A DNA stretch of 64,000 nt from JAXLXE01 sp046328115 (GCA_046328115.1 JAXLXE010000002.1:186001-250000), one strand, 5' to 3'; counted from the stretch's first letter, positions 25,686-35,360 are shown. Notes: generated by a model not told the origin, from the letters alone. Program-made: numbers and translations.

Positions 25686-26597
25686 TCAGTAGTCCACCGC
25701 GCGGGTCAGGATCTTCCGCTGAACAACCGAGATCACGAGGATCACCCCGAACAGGTAGATCGACGTGACCGCCGCCTCGCCCATGTTGTTCCAGCGGAAT
25801 GCCTGGTCGTACACCTGCATCACCACGGTCCGGCTGGCGTCGGCCGGACCACCGGCCGTGGCCACGTAGGGCAGGGCAAAAATCCGGAGTGCGTGGATCG
25901 CCTCCAGCACCGCGATGAGGACGATCTGGGGATTCAGCAGCGGCAGCGTGATCCGCCAGAACTGGGCGTTCTCGCCCGCTCCGTCGATCGTGGCCGCGTC
26001 GTAGTAGTCCCGCGGGATCCCCTCTAGCCCGGCGACAAAGATCACCATGTTGAAGCCGAGTCGGGCCCAGACATCCATGACAGCGAGCGACGGCACCACC
26101 TGCTCCGGGCTGGTCAGGAACGGCTGCTTCGACAGCCCCAGGCTTTCGAGCAAGCTGTTAAACGGCCCAATCGTCGGGTTGTACAGGTACAACCACATAT
26201 AGGCTACCGCCACGAGCGACGTGACCACCGGCAGGAAGTACACCATCCGGAACAGCTCGCGGCCGCGCAGGCCCACGGTGCTGGTCAGCATCAGGGCAAC
26301 CCCCAGGGCGCAGACAATGGTCCCCGGCACTTCGAGAAGCGTGAAGTACGCCGTGTTCACCACCGTACTCCAGAAGCGATCGTCGGTGGCCACGTAGTAG
26401 TAGTTGTCGAACCACACAAAGGCGCGCGGCCCATCCAGGCCCCAGTCCACCACGGACAGGTACAGTGCGTAGACGGCCGGGGCGCCAAACATCAGGGCGA
26501 CGTACAGCAGGGCGGGCGCCAGGAACAGGTAGCCCACCCGCTCCTGGCGCTGCCTTAGTGTGCGCCCGGTGACCAGCTCGAGGGCGCTCGAGGCCAT
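25686..26597 (-). CDS. Carbohydrate ABC transporter permease (MalF/UgpA-like)
   Basis: 303 residues from ATG 26597, four bases after the stop of the binding-protein gene. Six membrane segments are expected (first: YLFLAPALLYVALMFGAPAVY). The EAA loop DYYDAATIDGAGENAQFWRI is intact. Its place between binding protein and MalG-like permease is the standard order for family 1 sugar importers. Longer in-frame extensions upstream exist but overlap the binding-protein gene and are Arg/Trp-rich noise, so ATG 26597 is preferred. Confidence 0.92.
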   Translation of the reverse strand: MASSALELVTGRTLRQRQERVGYLFLAPALLYVALMFGAPAVYALYLSVVDWGLDGPRAFVWFDNYYYVATDDRFWSTVVNTAYFTLLEVPGTIVCALGVALMLTSTVGLRGRELFRMVYFLPVVTSLVAVAYMWLYLYNPTIGPFNSLLESLGLSKQPFLTSPEQVVPSLAVMDVWARLGFNMVIFVAGLEGIPRDYYDAATIDGAGENAQFWRITLPLLNPQIVLIAVLEAIHALRIFALPYVATAGGPADASRTVVMQVYDQAFRWNNMGEAAVTSIYLFGVILVISVVQRKILTRAVDY

Positions 26598-26601
26598 GCG
26601 T

Positions 26602-28044
26602 CTAGCGCCGCGCCATGATGCGATCGATGTCGCCCGCGGCCGCCTCCAGCGCCTCCTTTGGCGATCGCTTGCCCAGCGTGGCCTCCTCCACGGCACGGCC
26701 CACCCGGTCCGCAATCTGATTGATGCGCGGATGGTCGTAGTAGGGTCCAGGGGGAGCCGTCAGGATCTGATTGATCACCTTGGCATCTCGGCGCTCGGAG
26801 ATGTACGCGTCCTTGTAGTTCTCCGTAAAGACCGGCAGGTACCCCTCCAGCTTCGCCAGCGCCAGATCATGCTCCTTGGTCGAAATGAAGTCCAGCCACT
26901 TCATGGCCGCGTCCTTCACCGGCGACTTCTTGTAGACCATCAGCGACCAGTTGAAGAGCAGGCTGATCCCGGCCGAGGCCTTCTCCTTCGGCAGCGGCGC
27001 CACGTCGAACTTCACGTTCGGCCCACGCTCCTTCATGGCACCCACGTACCAGGACTCTCGGAAGATCATGGACGCCACCCCCCCGGCGAACTGGTCCTCG
27101 GGTGTGCCGAGTCCCGGGTTTGCCGCCTTGTCGTCCTGGACCAGCTTTGTCACGAAGTCCAGCGCCCGAAGCGCGTCAGGGCCATTCAGCGTGCCCGTGG
27201 CCTTGGTGCCATCCTCCGCGTACATTCGGCCACCGAACGCGTGCAGGTACGGCAGCCACTTATCCGCCACACCCACGGGCGCCGACGTCGCGCGGATCGT
27301 GTGGCCCGGACGTGTCACCTCGCCCTTGTCGTTCTTCTTGGTCATCTTGATGGCGGCCTGACGAAGCTCATCCATGGTCGCCGGCGGCTTGGATGGATCC
27401 AGTCCCGCCTCGGACATGTGCTCCGTGTTGACGATCAGCATCATCCCAAGGTCCGCGCTCACGGACAGACCGTGGAACGTGCCCTTGGACTTATGGAACT
27501 GGCTGATGCCCTTGAGGATCTCCTTGTCGAACTTGGCGTTCAACTCAGCCGGCAGCGGCTCAACCACGTCCAGTGCGCCGGCGTAGTTGGCCACCTGGCC
27601 GATGAACATATCCGGGGCGCCACTGCCAGCGGAGAATGCGGCCAGGTACTTGGCCTCAAAGTCGGCGTAGGGCACCTGGACCACGTTGAGCACCGCGGCG
27701 TTGCCCGGGAACTTCTGCTCCGTCTGCTCGGTCCAGTACTTGGTGGACTTCTGCCACTGATCCTGGTTGTTCCACAGGGTGATGGTGGCCTTCCCACCAG
27801 CCGCGGGCGCAGCCGGAGCGGCCGCCTTCGGAGCCTCCGCCGGCTTGGCCGCCTCCGCGGGCTTCGGCGCCTCTGCCGGCTTGGCGGCTTCCGCAGGCTT
27901 GGCAGCCGGCGCGGCCGCGGACTCCGCTGGCTTGCTCGGCGCCGGCGCGGCCGGTGAGCTGCACGCCGGGAACACCGCCAGGCCGGCCAGCAACAGGCCG
28001 CCACGTCCTAGCAGAGCACGACGCGACAATGGATGAGCGTTCAT
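26602..28044 (-). CDS. Sugar ABC transporter substrate-binding lipoprotein (family 1 type)
   Basis: 480 residues from ATG 28044 with GGGGAGG eight bases upstream. The N terminus has a twin-arginine motif (SRRALLG) and a lipobox ending in FPAC, so it should be Tat-exported and lipid-anchored. Residues about 25-75 are a Pro/Ala/Lys/Glu linker of PAEAAKPAEAPK-type repeats. The mature part (ATITLWNNQDQ, AAFSAGSGAPDMFIGQVAN, KWLDFISTKEHDLALAKLEGYLP in shortened form) matches extracellular solute-binding family 1. It feeds the two downstream permeases. Confidence 0.92.
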   Translation of the reverse strand: MNAHPLSRRALLGRGGLLLAGLAVFPACSSPAAPAPSKPAESAAAPAAKPAEAAKPAEAPKPAEAAKPAEAPKAAAPAAPAAGGKATITLWNNQDQWQKSTKYWTEQTEQKFPGNAAVLNVVQVPYADFEAKYLAAFSAGSGAPDMFIGQVANYAGALDVVEPLPAELNAKFDKEILKGISQFHKSKGTFHGLSVSADLGMMLIVNTEHMSEAGLDPSKPPATMDELRQAAIKMTKKNDKGEVTRPGHTIRATSAPVGVADKWLPYLHAFGGRMYAEDGTKATGTLNGPDALRALDFVTKLVQDDKAANPGLGTPEDQFAGGVASMIFRESWYVGAMKERGPNVKFDVAPLPKEKASAGISLLFNWSLMVYKKSPVKDAAMKWLDFISTKEHDLALAKLEGYLPVFTENYKDAYISERRDAKVINQILTAPPGPYYDHPRINQIADRVGRAVEEATLGKRSPKEALEAAAGDIDRIMARR

Positions 28045-28113
28045 GCGATGACCTCCCCAGGCCGGGGCCATAACCACAGCCCCACGCGCGGACGATTACC
28101 CGCGCCAGAGCTG

Positions 28114-28142
28114 AGTATGCTCCCGCCGCCAAGGACTGTCAA
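28114..28142 (-). promoter_or_regulatory. Sigma70-type promoter for the sugar importer operon
   Basis: On the - strand, a perfect -35 box TTGACA (complement of 28137-28142) is followed after exactly 17 bases by CATACT (28114-28119), four of six matches to TATAAT. It points toward the lipoprotein gene, with about 70 bases from the -10 box to the ATG at 28044. No operator repeats are seen. Confidence 0.55.
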
Positions 28143-28248
28143 TCCGCAACAAGCGTCGCCAGTTTCGGCCGTGCAATTCGAAGGTGCAACGTGTACGACC
28201 CCAAGCGTCAACAGACGTGGCCGATCCGGCGCTGGTGATCCGCGGGAG

Positions 28249-28827
28249 TCACCCGAAAAACGCGGCCACTGGTATCTCCGTGTCAGGAAACGCGGCGGGG
28301 GAGATCAGGTCACCTGGTCGCAGCGTCTGGATCACCTTGTAACCATCGTCGGACGGCTGTCGGTACACGTGGACGGCTCGGCCATCCAGATCGATCACCC
28401 AGGTCTCGACGACACCGCGGCGAGCATAGAGCGGCGCCTTGACACCCCGATCCGTACGAATGGTCGAATCGCTTACTTCGACCACGAGCAACACATCCTC
28501 CGGCGTCGGATGCGCAAAACGGTAATGGTCTTCTCGGCGGCGAAGCAGTGCGACGTCCGGTATCAGCTCGCTGTTGGGCGGGAGCAAGACGGGATTCTGA
28601 ACTCGGACGATAGCCCGCTCGCGGAATCGGTCGAAGAACATCTCAGCGACGCTGTCCACGGCGCCGCCGTGGCCGGATCCGATGGGCGGCATGTCGACAA
28701 CTTCCCCCTCGATCAGCTCAACGCGACAGGCCGGGTCGATCACGCCAGCCGTCCCGAGGAGATGGAACTGCTCGATGGTGAATCGGTGCCGGACGAGCTC
28801 GGTCGCCATGCTGCCCTCCGTTGCCAT
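28249..28827 (-). CDS. Uma2 family (DUF820) putative endonuclease
   Basis: 192 residues. The family core of a PD-(D/E)xK nuclease is visible: FTIEQFHLLGTAGV, VELIEGEVVDMPPIGSGHG, ELIPDVALLRR (Asp) and VLLVVEVSDST (Glu). Family members are abundant, often solitary and of uncertain role in cyanobacteria and Chloroflexota, sometimes carried by mobile DNA. It stands alone here, with no partner or transposase nearby. The start at 28827 is the upstream ATG; a second in-frame ATG six codons in (MATELVRH) is also possible. Confidence 0.85.
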   Translation of the reverse strand: MATEGSMATELVRHRFTIEQFHLLGTAGVIDPACRVELIEGEVVDMPPIGSGHGGAVDSVAEMFFDRFRERAIVRVQNPVLLPPNSELIPDVALLRRREDHYRFAHPTPEDVLLVVEVSDSTIRTDRGVKAPLYARRGVVETWVIDLDGRAVHVYRQPSDDGYKVIQTLRPGDLISPAAFPDTEIPVAAFFG

Positions 28828-28861
28828 TATAGGTTCGACAACGAGCGGAGAGGCTCTTGCC

Positions 28862-29863
28862 TCAGGAAAACGCGAACTCGGTCCCCACCCCCGCGGCCTT
28901 CGCCCGCTCGTATGCCAGCGCGGCCGTCACCGCGTCCTGGAACGCCACGCCCTGCGACTTGAACAGCGTGATCTCGCCCTCGCTCCTACGCCCCGGAACC
29001 CGACCCAACACCACGTCGCCCACCGTCCCGGCGACAGAGTCCCAGGTAATCACACCCTCCTCAATCGCCATCTGCAGATCACCGGCCTCCGCCCGCGCGG
29101 CGTCGTGCGTGTCCACCACGATCGTGCCACAGCGGCCGACGATGTCCGAGCCAAGCTCTCGCACTCCCGGCGCATGTGACCCCACGCCGTTGATGTGGGC
29201 GCCCGCCGCCAGCATGCTCGCCGGGAAGAGCGGGGTCGTGGCGGTGGTTCCCGCCACCACGATGTCGCAGCCGGCGGCGGCAGCTACGGAGTCCGTGGCC
29301 TCCACGGCGATGCCCAGCCGCTGCTGCATGTCCGCCGCGAACTTCTCCGTCTTGGCGCGGTCCCGCCCGGTCACCACGATGCGCTGGATGTCTCGCACCG
29401 CCGGGATCGCCAGCACGTGAAAGAGCCCCTGCACGCCCGTCCCAAACACACCAAGTGTGCGGGCGTCCTTTCGGGCCATGTACTTCGTCGCCACCGCCGA
29501 GGCGGCCGCCGTGCGAAGCCCCGTCATGTAGCCGGCGTCCATCACCGCAAGCGGGAACCCGGTGTCAAAATCGGACAGCACGTACAGCGCGCCGATCGTA
29601 GGCAGCCCACGCGAGGGGTTCTGGCCGTACACGGATACCAGCTTGGTCCCCAGTACCCGGGTCTCCATCATCGCCGCCGGCATCAGCAGCAGCGTGCCCG
29701 GCGGGTCGGTCATCCGCACCGCCGTACGCTGCGGCATCTGCACCTTCTCAGAGGCGTGATCGGCAAAGCCACGCTCAACCACGTCGATGACGGACTTCAC
29801 GTCGAGCAATTCAGCAACCTGGGCACGGGTGAGGAGCAGGGCCACGGCGGCGACCTCCGTCAT
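28862..29863 (-). CDS. Ornithine cyclodeaminase / mu-crystallin family protein
   Basis: 333 residues from ATG 29863. The N-terminal substrate domain and the Rossmann domain (TLGVFGTGVQGLFHVLAI, VVTGRDRAKTEKFA) are both complete, and GLRTAAASAVATKYMAR is a family signature. Members deaminate ornithine to proline or act as NAD(P)H-dependent amino or imino acid dehydrogenases; the sequence does not decide which. It lies just behind a peptide-type ABC importer on the same strand and might use imported amino acids. Confidence 0.9.
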   Translation of the reverse strand: MTEVAAVALLLTRAQVAELLDVKSVIDVVERGFADHASEKVQMPQRTAVRMTDPPGTLLLMPAAMMETRVLGTKLVSVYGQNPSRGLPTIGALYVLSDFDTGFPLAVMDAGYMTGLRTAAASAVATKYMARKDARTLGVFGTGVQGLFHVLAIPAVRDIQRIVVTGRDRAKTEKFAADMQQRLGIAVEATDSVAAAAGCDIVVAGTTATTPLFPASMLAAGAHINGVGSHAPGVRELGSDIVGRCGTIVVDTHDAARAEAGDLQMAIEEGVITWDSVAGTVGDVVLGRVPGRRSEGEITLFKSQGVAFQDAVTAALAYERAKAAGVGTEFAFS

Positions 29864-29921
29864 GCGTTGTCGTTAGCCCCGGGAGTGTAGCGCCGCCCGT
29901 GGTTAGCGCGCAGAGCGCCAG

Positions 29922-30839
29922 CTAGATGCGCAAGCGGGGATCCAGGTAATCGCGCAGCCAGTCGCCCACGGTGTTGATGCCCAGAACCGTCAACATGATC
30001 GCCAGTCCCGGGAACGTGTAGATCCACCACTGGCCCGTGATGATCTGGTCACGGCCGCTCGCCACCATGCCGCCCCACGTCGGAACGTCCGGCCCCACGC
30101 TGAGGCCCAGGAACGAGAGCGCCGCCTCCGCTAGCATCGTACTCGCCACCGCGAACGACGCGATCACGATGATGGACGCCAGCGTGTTCGGCAGGATGTG
30201 CTTGAACATGATCGAGCGATCACCTACGCCGATGCACCGCGCTGCCTGGACGAACTCGCGCTCCCGCAGCGACAGTACCTGCCCGCGCACCACCCGTGCG
30301 TAGGTCACCCAGTTGGTGATCGCCAGCGTCAGAATCACGTTCTGGATGCCCGGACCGAGCACCGCCAGGATCGCGATGGCCAGCAGGATCTGGGGCAACG
30401 CAAGCTGGATGTCGGCCAGCCGCATGATCGTGTCGTCAAGCCGTCCGCCGTAGTACCCCGCCAGCAGGCCCATGCTCACGCCCATCGCGCCGGCCAGCGC
30501 GACCGCGCTGGCGCCGACCATCAACGAGATCTGCGCACCGTAGATCACGCGGCTCAGCACGTCGCGCCCAAGCTCGTCCGTCCCCAGTAGGAACTTCCGC
30601 TCTCCCTGCGGCAGCCACGACGGAGGCAGCTTGCTGTCCACCACGTTCCCCTGCCGCGGCGGATGCGGCGCCAGCAGCGGCGCCGCGATGGCCCAGGTGA
30701 CTACCAGCGCGATGATCGCCAGCGCCACCATGACGATGCGACGGGAGCGGATGCTGCGCAGCAACCGGGAGGAACGGCGCCGGACCACCGGTGCCTCGGA
30801 ACCGGCGTCCACGGTCGGGCTCGTGATCGCGGCGCTCAC
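29922..30839 (-). CDS. Peptide/nickel-type ABC transporter permease (DppC-like)
   Basis: 305 residues. After a cytoplasmic N terminus, the first membrane segment (IVMVALAIIALVVTWAIAAPLL) is followed by the family loop LLGTDELGRDVLSRVIYGAQI. The EAA loop (QAARCIGVGDRSIMFKHILPN) and the end WLRDYLDPRLRI are typical of DppC/OppC. The gene overlaps the DppB-like gene by four bases. No DppD/DppF ATPase genes are linked. Confidence 0.92.
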   Translation of the reverse strand: MSAAITSPTVDAGSEAPVVRRRSSRLLRSIRSRRIVMVALAIIALVVTWAIAAPLLAPHPPRQGNVVDSKLPPSWLPQGERKFLLGTDELGRDVLSRVIYGAQISLMVGASAVALAGAMGVSMGLLAGYYGGRLDDTIMRLADIQLALPQILLAIAILAVLGPGIQNVILTLAITNWVTYARVVRGQVLSLREREFVQAARCIGVGDRSIMFKHILPNTLASIIVIASFAVASTMLAEAALSFLGLSVGPDVPTWGGMVASGRDQIITGQWWIYTFPGLAIMLTVLGINTVGDWLRDYLDPRLRI

Positions 30840-31780
30840 GCCCGGCGCACCCGCGGGTCCAGGTAGCCGTACAGGATGTCGATCAGCAGGTTGATCGTTA
30901 CGAACACGATCGCCAGCATCGTGACGCAGCCCACGACCACCGGGAAGTCCTTCTGGCCGATCGCCCGCACCACCAGGCTGCCAACACCGGGCCAGGCGAA
31001 CACCGTCTCCGTGATCACGGCGCCACCCAGCAGCGCGCCGAACTCCAGCCCCACCACCGTGACCACCGGGATCAGCGCGTTTCGCAGGGCGTGGCCCAGT
31101 ACCACCGCCCGCTCGCTAAGACCCTTGGCCCAGGCCACCGTCACGTACTCCAGCCCCAATGTCTCCAGCAGGCTGGAGCGGACCAGCCGCGCGTTGCGCG
31201 ACATCGAAAACGCGCCAAGCGTGAGCGCTGGCAGCACCAGGTGGTAGATCTCATCGCCAACGCTGTCCCGTCCGCGGCCGCCGATCGGAAACCAGTTGAG
31301 GATCCCGCCAAAGATGTACAGCAGCATGATCCCCAGGAAGAACACCGGCGCGGATTGACCTAGCATGGCGCCCACGGTGCTGAGCTGGTCCCAGATGCTG
31401 TTGCGCCGCGTCGCCGAGATGATGCCCACGGGGAACGCCACCAGCAGCGAGATGAGTATCGCCGCCGCGGCGAGCTCCATGGTGGCCGGCAGCCGCTCCA
31501 GCACGATCTGCGTCACCGGCAGCCCCTGCCGAAGCGACGTTCCGAAGTCGCCGCGCACTGCCTTGCCCATGAACTCGAAGTACTGCACGTACCACGGGCG
31601 GTCAAAGCCCAGCTCGCGGCGTACCCGCTCAACCTCCTCGCGTGAGGCGTCGGTGCTGACGCTCAGAAAAGTGGGATCACCCGTCTGGAACAGGATCATA
31701 TAGACCAGAAAGGTGACCCCGACCACCACGAACACCGATTGCAGCAGCCGGCGGATGATGAAAGTTGTCATTGGCGGCAC
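30836..31780 (-). CDS. Peptide/nickel-type ABC transporter permease (DppB-like)
   Basis: 314 residues from GTG 31780; the in-frame ATG at 31771 is an alternative three codons in. The N terminus TTFIIRRLLQSVFVVVGVTF and the segment FDRPWYVQYFEFMGKAVRGDFG are standard DppB/OppB features. The EAA-type loop (YVTVAWAKGLSERAVVLGHAL) and the end YGYLDPRVRRA complete the family. It lies between the binding-protein gene (55 bases upstream) and DppC. Confidence 0.92.
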   Translation of the reverse strand: MPPMTTFIIRRLLQSVFVVVGVTFLVYMILFQTGDPTFLSVSTDASREEVERVRRELGFDRPWYVQYFEFMGKAVRGDFGTSLRQGLPVTQIVLERLPATMELAAAAILISLLVAFPVGIISATRRNSIWDQLSTVGAMLGQSAPVFFLGIMLLYIFGGILNWFPIGGRGRDSVGDEIYHLVLPALTLGAFSMSRNARLVRSSLLETLGLEYVTVAWAKGLSERAVVLGHALRNALIPVVTVVGLEFGALLGGAVITETVFAWPGVGSLVVRAIGQKDFPVVVGCVTMLAIVFVTINLLIDILYGYLDPRVRRA

Positions 31781-31834
31781 TCACCCCCGGATCCGGTCAG
31801 GCGGCGATGGGGCCCCATCGCCGCCCTCCTGGAA

Positions 31835-33586
31835 TCAGCCGGTGAGCTTGCCCTCCGTCACACGGATCCGCTCGCTGGCGGCCGCCTCCCAGGTGAACCG
31901 CTTGCTCACGCCGTAGAAGTCCACCTGGTGGTACACGTAGATCCAAGGGGGATCTTCCGCGGCGATGCCCCAGAGCTTCGCCATCATCTCGGTGCGCTTC
32001 GCCGGATCCACCGTGACCTTGAGGTCCTCATACATCTTGTGCCACTCGTCGTTCTGCCAGTAAGTGGAGTTGAGCGAGTAGTCCTTATGGATGTAGTTCA
32101 GCTCCTCCTGGCCGGTGAACGGCGCACCCAGGCCCAGCAGGTACAGCGGCGCGGGATTCCGCTTGGCCAGGATGTCGCCCGCATACAGCGACCAGTCCAG
32201 GACCTTCAGATCCACCTGCACGCCGATGCGCTGAAGGTCCTGCTGGACCGCCTGGGCGATCTCCTTGTCCTTGATGTACCGCCCGTTCGGCGACATCATC
32301 TCCAGGGCGAACTTCTGACCGTCCTTCACCAGGATGCCGTCCGGACCCGGCTTCCAGCCGACCTCCGCTAGCAGCGACTTCGCCTTCTCTACGTCGTACG
32401 CGTAGGGCTTTGCGTCCGCCGGCTCGTTCGGCGGGTTGATGATGGTCTTGGTCCGGGTTCCCGCGCCATTCAGGAAAGCGCGGTTGATCCCGTCGAAGTT
32501 CAACGCGTAGTTGAACGCCTGCCGGACTCGCTTGTCCGCGAGCAGCGGGTTGTCTACCCGCATGCCCACGAAGATGTTGCGGCCGCCGGCCACTTTGGAA
32601 ATCCGCCCCTTCTCGCTCCGCTCCACCACCGGCACCTGGTCCGGCGCCACGTTCACGATGACGTCCGCCTGGCCGTTCTGGAGCGCCAGGACGCGCGTGG
32701 ACAGCTCCGGCACCGGCTTGAAAATCACCCGCTTGATCTCAGCCTTCGGCCCCCAGTACCCGTCGTACGCCTCCAGGACCAGTCGATCGTCCTTGACCCA
32801 CTCCACCAGCTTGTATCGACCAGAGCCCATCGGCTTGGTGGCTACCTTCGCCAGATTATCCGCGCTCTCATCCTTGTAGTACCCAGGTGGCAGGACCTCG
32901 ATGGAGGCCAACAAGTCCGGCACGATCGGCGCCGGTGCCTTGGTCTTGAGTCGAACCGTCGTCGCGTTGATGATCTCCACGTCGTCGAAGTTCGCCGTCC
33001 GGCCCCAGATCGGCACGGTGGGCTTTTCGCCGATCTTCGCCTTCGCCTGCCGGACCAGGCTGAACTTCACCGCCTCAGCGTCCGCCGGGCTCCCGTCGTG
33101 GAACTTGGCGCCCGCCGGGATCTTGAACTCCCAGGTGTTGTTGTCTACCAGCTTCCATTCCTGGATGAACTCGGGCACGATCTTGAGCGACTTAGAATCG
33201 CGCCACGTGTGCATGTCAAAGATGTGCGCATTGATGTTGAATTCTGGCGTGGAGTTGCGGAACGAGGGGTCCAGCGTATTCGCATCCACGCCCTGCATCA
33301 CCACCACCTGGCTATCGCCCGCGGGTGCGGCAGGAGCCGACTGAGCGGGCTTGGCGGCCTCGGCGGGCTTGCCAGCCGGTGCGGTCGCGGCCGCGGGAGC
33401 GGCAGGCTTGGCGGCCTCGGCGGGCTTCGCCGGCTCGGACGGCTTCGCGGGTGCCGCCGACTGCTGACAGGCGCTCGCCAGCGCCACGATCAGCCCCCCA
33501 CCGGCCAGGGCGCCGGCGTTTCGAAGGAAGATCCTGCGGCCCATCCTCAATCGCGCGGCACCAGCCTCGATCTCAGCGTCTGCCAT
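31835..33586 (-). CDS. Peptide-type ABC transporter substrate-binding lipoprotein (family 5)
   Basis: 583 residues from ATG 33586, with GAGGTG eight bases upstream. The signal is twin-arginine plus lipobox (GRRIFLRNAG, ending ASAC), followed by about 50 residues of Pro/Ala/Lys/Glu linker. The mature domain is family 5 (SQVVVMQGVDANTLDPSF, WEFKIPAGAKFHDGSP, ALQNGQADVIVNVAPDQV). It supplies the DppB/DppC pair. The ligand may be peptides or other solutes such as opines, since family 5 is broad. Confidence 0.92.
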   Translation of the reverse strand: MADAEIEAGAARLRMGRRIFLRNAGALAGGGLIVALASACQQSAAPAKPSEPAKPAEAAKPAAPAAATAPAGKPAEAAKPAQSAPAAPAGDSQVVVMQGVDANTLDPSFRNSTPEFNINAHIFDMHTWRDSKSLKIVPEFIQEWKLVDNNTWEFKIPAGAKFHDGSPADAEAVKFSLVRQAKAKIGEKPTVPIWGRTANFDDVEIINATTVRLKTKAPAPIVPDLLASIEVLPPGYYKDESADNLAKVATKPMGSGRYKLVEWVKDDRLVLEAYDGYWGPKAEIKRVIFKPVPELSTRVLALQNGQADVIVNVAPDQVPVVERSEKGRISKVAGGRNIFVGMRVDNPLLADKRVRQAFNYALNFDGINRAFLNGAGTRTKTIINPPNEPADAKPYAYDVEKAKSLLAEVGWKPGPDGILVKDGQKFALEMMSPNGRYIKDKEIAQAVQQDLQRIGVQVDLKVLDWSLYAGDILAKRNPAPLYLLGLGAPFTGQEELNYIHKDYSLNSTYWQNDEWHKMYEDLKVTVDPAKRTEMMAKLWGIAAEDPPWIYVYHQVDFYGVSKRFTWEAAASERIRVTEGKLTG

Positions 33587-33639
33587 GGTCAGCACCTCAG
33601 TCCAAAACTGTCACTGGCTGAAAACCAGGAGTTCAGCGC

Positions 33640-33668
33640 ACGCTAACTCTAAAACCCCCGGCTGTCAA
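33640..33668 (-). promoter_or_regulatory. Candidate promoter for the peptide importer operon
   Basis: TTGACA (complement of 33663-33668), a 17-base spacer and TAGCGT (complement of 33640-33645) point toward the lipoprotein start at 33586. The -35 box is perfect but the -10 box matches only three of six bases, so the call rests mainly on the -35 box and spacing. Confidence 0.35.
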
Positions 33669-33773
33669 GAGATTGGTGCACACTGCCAGGCATCCGCCAG
33701 CCCAATCCGGTCATATTGCCCACTTACCCGCCCCACGCCTCCACCCACTACCATCCCCGCCGCGTAGGGACCA

Positions 33774-35360
33774 TTGCAAAATCAGCCGCCGGGCGTGATC
33801 CAGGAATCAGACCGAGGCGTCTTGGCCAGCAGCAGCCTCACGGCCGCGACGCTCGGTCAGACGTTACTCGCCCGCGGCGCCAATGCGTTTGACGTCGCCA
33901 TCGCGACTGCTCTTGCCGAGGGTGTGGCGCTGCCCTGGGCATGTGGGCTCGGTGGCGACCTCTTCGCACTCCTCTACCACTCGGAATCCGGGCGCTTCAC
34001 ATGCATCGACGCGGCCGGACCCGCTCCATCGCGGTTGCCCTTCCAGGTGGTAGGCCCATCTGCCCGCGGCAGCCTCCACCTCCAGGGCGGGGTGGGAGTG
34101 ACCATTCCTGGCGCACTGGACGGACTACTCTTGCTGCACGAGCGGTTCGCCACCCTCCCGCTGCCAGACCTCTTTCAGCCGGCCATCGATCTCGCTGCCG
34201 GCGGCATCGTCGATACGCCCGGCCAGAGCCGGCGACTGGCTCTGGGGGCGCGCCTGCTCGGGCCCCGGGGCCAGCAACTCGCGCAGCCGGGCGTCGCCGC
34301 GAAACCGCGTGTGAACGAGGCTCTGGCGAAAACCCTGCTAGCCATCGCGACCGGCGGTGGGGATCGCTTTTACCGGGGCGACCTCACGTCGAGCATGGTG
34401 ACGACGCTGCAAGACCATGGCAGCGCCGTCACGACGGCGGACTTCGCCAGGTTCCAGGCTCGCCTCGTTGAGCCTCTGCGCGCGTCATACAGAGGCGCGA
34501 TGATCCTCCAAACACCACCGCCGTCTCAAGGCGTCACCCTGCTGCAGACGCTCAAAATCCTGGAAGGCTATCCGCCAGCCAGGCTCGCCACCATCACCGC
34601 GGATGCGATTCACCTGACAGTTGAGGCTCACAAACTGGCCCTGGCCGATCGCGTGAGGCACCTCGCAGACCCCCGCGTGGTTGACGTCCCGGTGGAGGAT
34701 CTGCTGAGCACGCGGCAAATCCGCGCCCACCAGGAGCAGATCCGCCCTCATCAAGCGGCGCCCGCCCGGCACCTCACGGCGGACGGTGACACCACGGTAC
34801 TCAGCGTAGTAGACGCGGCGGGAAATGCCGCCGTCCTCGTGCACAGCCTCGCCGGTGTATGGGGCAGTGGTATCGTCGCCGGTGATCTCGGCTTCGTCTT
34901 CAACAACCGCGGTACGCGAGGATTCAACCCACGGCGGGATTCGCCCATCGCCGGGGCCCGCCCCCCGCACACCCTCCATGCTTTCATGGTGCTTGACCGG
35001 GAACGGCCGCGCCTCATCGGTGGGACGCCAGGTGGCGATCTGGGCCTGCAGTGGAGCGTCCAGGTTTTGTGTCAAGTCCTGGATGGCGGCGCCGCACCCC
35101 TGGCTGCCGTCCAAACACCCAAGTGGCATTCATTCCCAGGAGCCGACCCCACCCACCAGCACCTCTCCCTAGAGCTACAGGTCGAAGACCGAGTGCCCGC
35201 TCGTCTCGTGGAAGCGCTCCGGGCACTCGGTCACCCGGTGCGAATGATCGAGCCGTGGGGAGCCGCCTCATCGTTTCAGATGATCGAGCCAGGACGCCCT
35301 ACCGAACAACCGCGCGGGATCACCGATCCGCGAGATGACGGCGCGGCGCTTCGCGCGTAG
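33774..35360 (+). CDS. Gamma-glutamyltransferase family protein
   Basis: 528 residues from TTG 33774; an in-frame TAG at 33765 limits the start to this point. The N-terminal alpha domain (ARGANAFDVAIATALAEGV, CGLGGDLFALLYH) and the beta domain beginning at the autocleavage threonine (DTTVLSVVDAAGNAA, Thr340) are intact. NNRGTRGFNPRRDSPIAGARPPHTL fits the substrate loop in shortened form. No signal peptide is visible, unusual for classical periplasmic GGT but common for the diverged hydrolase or acylase members, so the substrate is open. It is a single gene between two - strand blocks. Confidence 0.88.
   Translation: MQNQPPGVIQESDRGVLASSSLTAATLGQTLLARGANAFDVAIATALAEGVALPWACGLGGDLFALLYHSESGRFTCIDAAGPAPSRLPFQVVGPSARGSLHLQGGVGVTIPGALDGLLLLHERFATLPLPDLFQPAIDLAAGGIVDTPGQSRRLALGARLLGPRGQQLAQPGVAAKPRVNEALAKTLLAIATGGGDRFYRGDLTSSMVTTLQDHGSAVTTADFARFQARLVEPLRASYRGAMILQTPPPSQGVTLLQTLKILEGYPPARLATITADAIHLTVEAHKLALADRVRHLADPRVVDVPVEDLLSTRQIRAHQEQIRPHQAAPARHLTADGDTTVLSVVDAAGNAAVLVHSLAGVWGSGIVAGDLGFVFNNRGTRGFNPRRDSPIAGARPPHTLHAFMVLDRERPRLIGGTPGGDLGLQWSVQVLCQVLDGGAAPLAAVQTPKWHSFPGADPTHQHLSLELQVEDRVPARLVEALRALGHPVRMIEPWGAASSFQMIEPGRPTEQPRGITDPRDDGAALRA

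Noticed and set aside
26560..27957. Long + strand open frame opposite the sugar-binding protein gene
   Set aside because: It is Arg/His/Leu-rich, has no domain and lies opposite a clear ABC binding-protein gene; a product of high GC content.
27767..27960. Repeat array near 27.8 kb
   Set aside because: It is the coding sequence of the Pro/Ala/Lys/Glu linker in the sugar-binding lipoprotein on the - strand, not a DNA repeat element.
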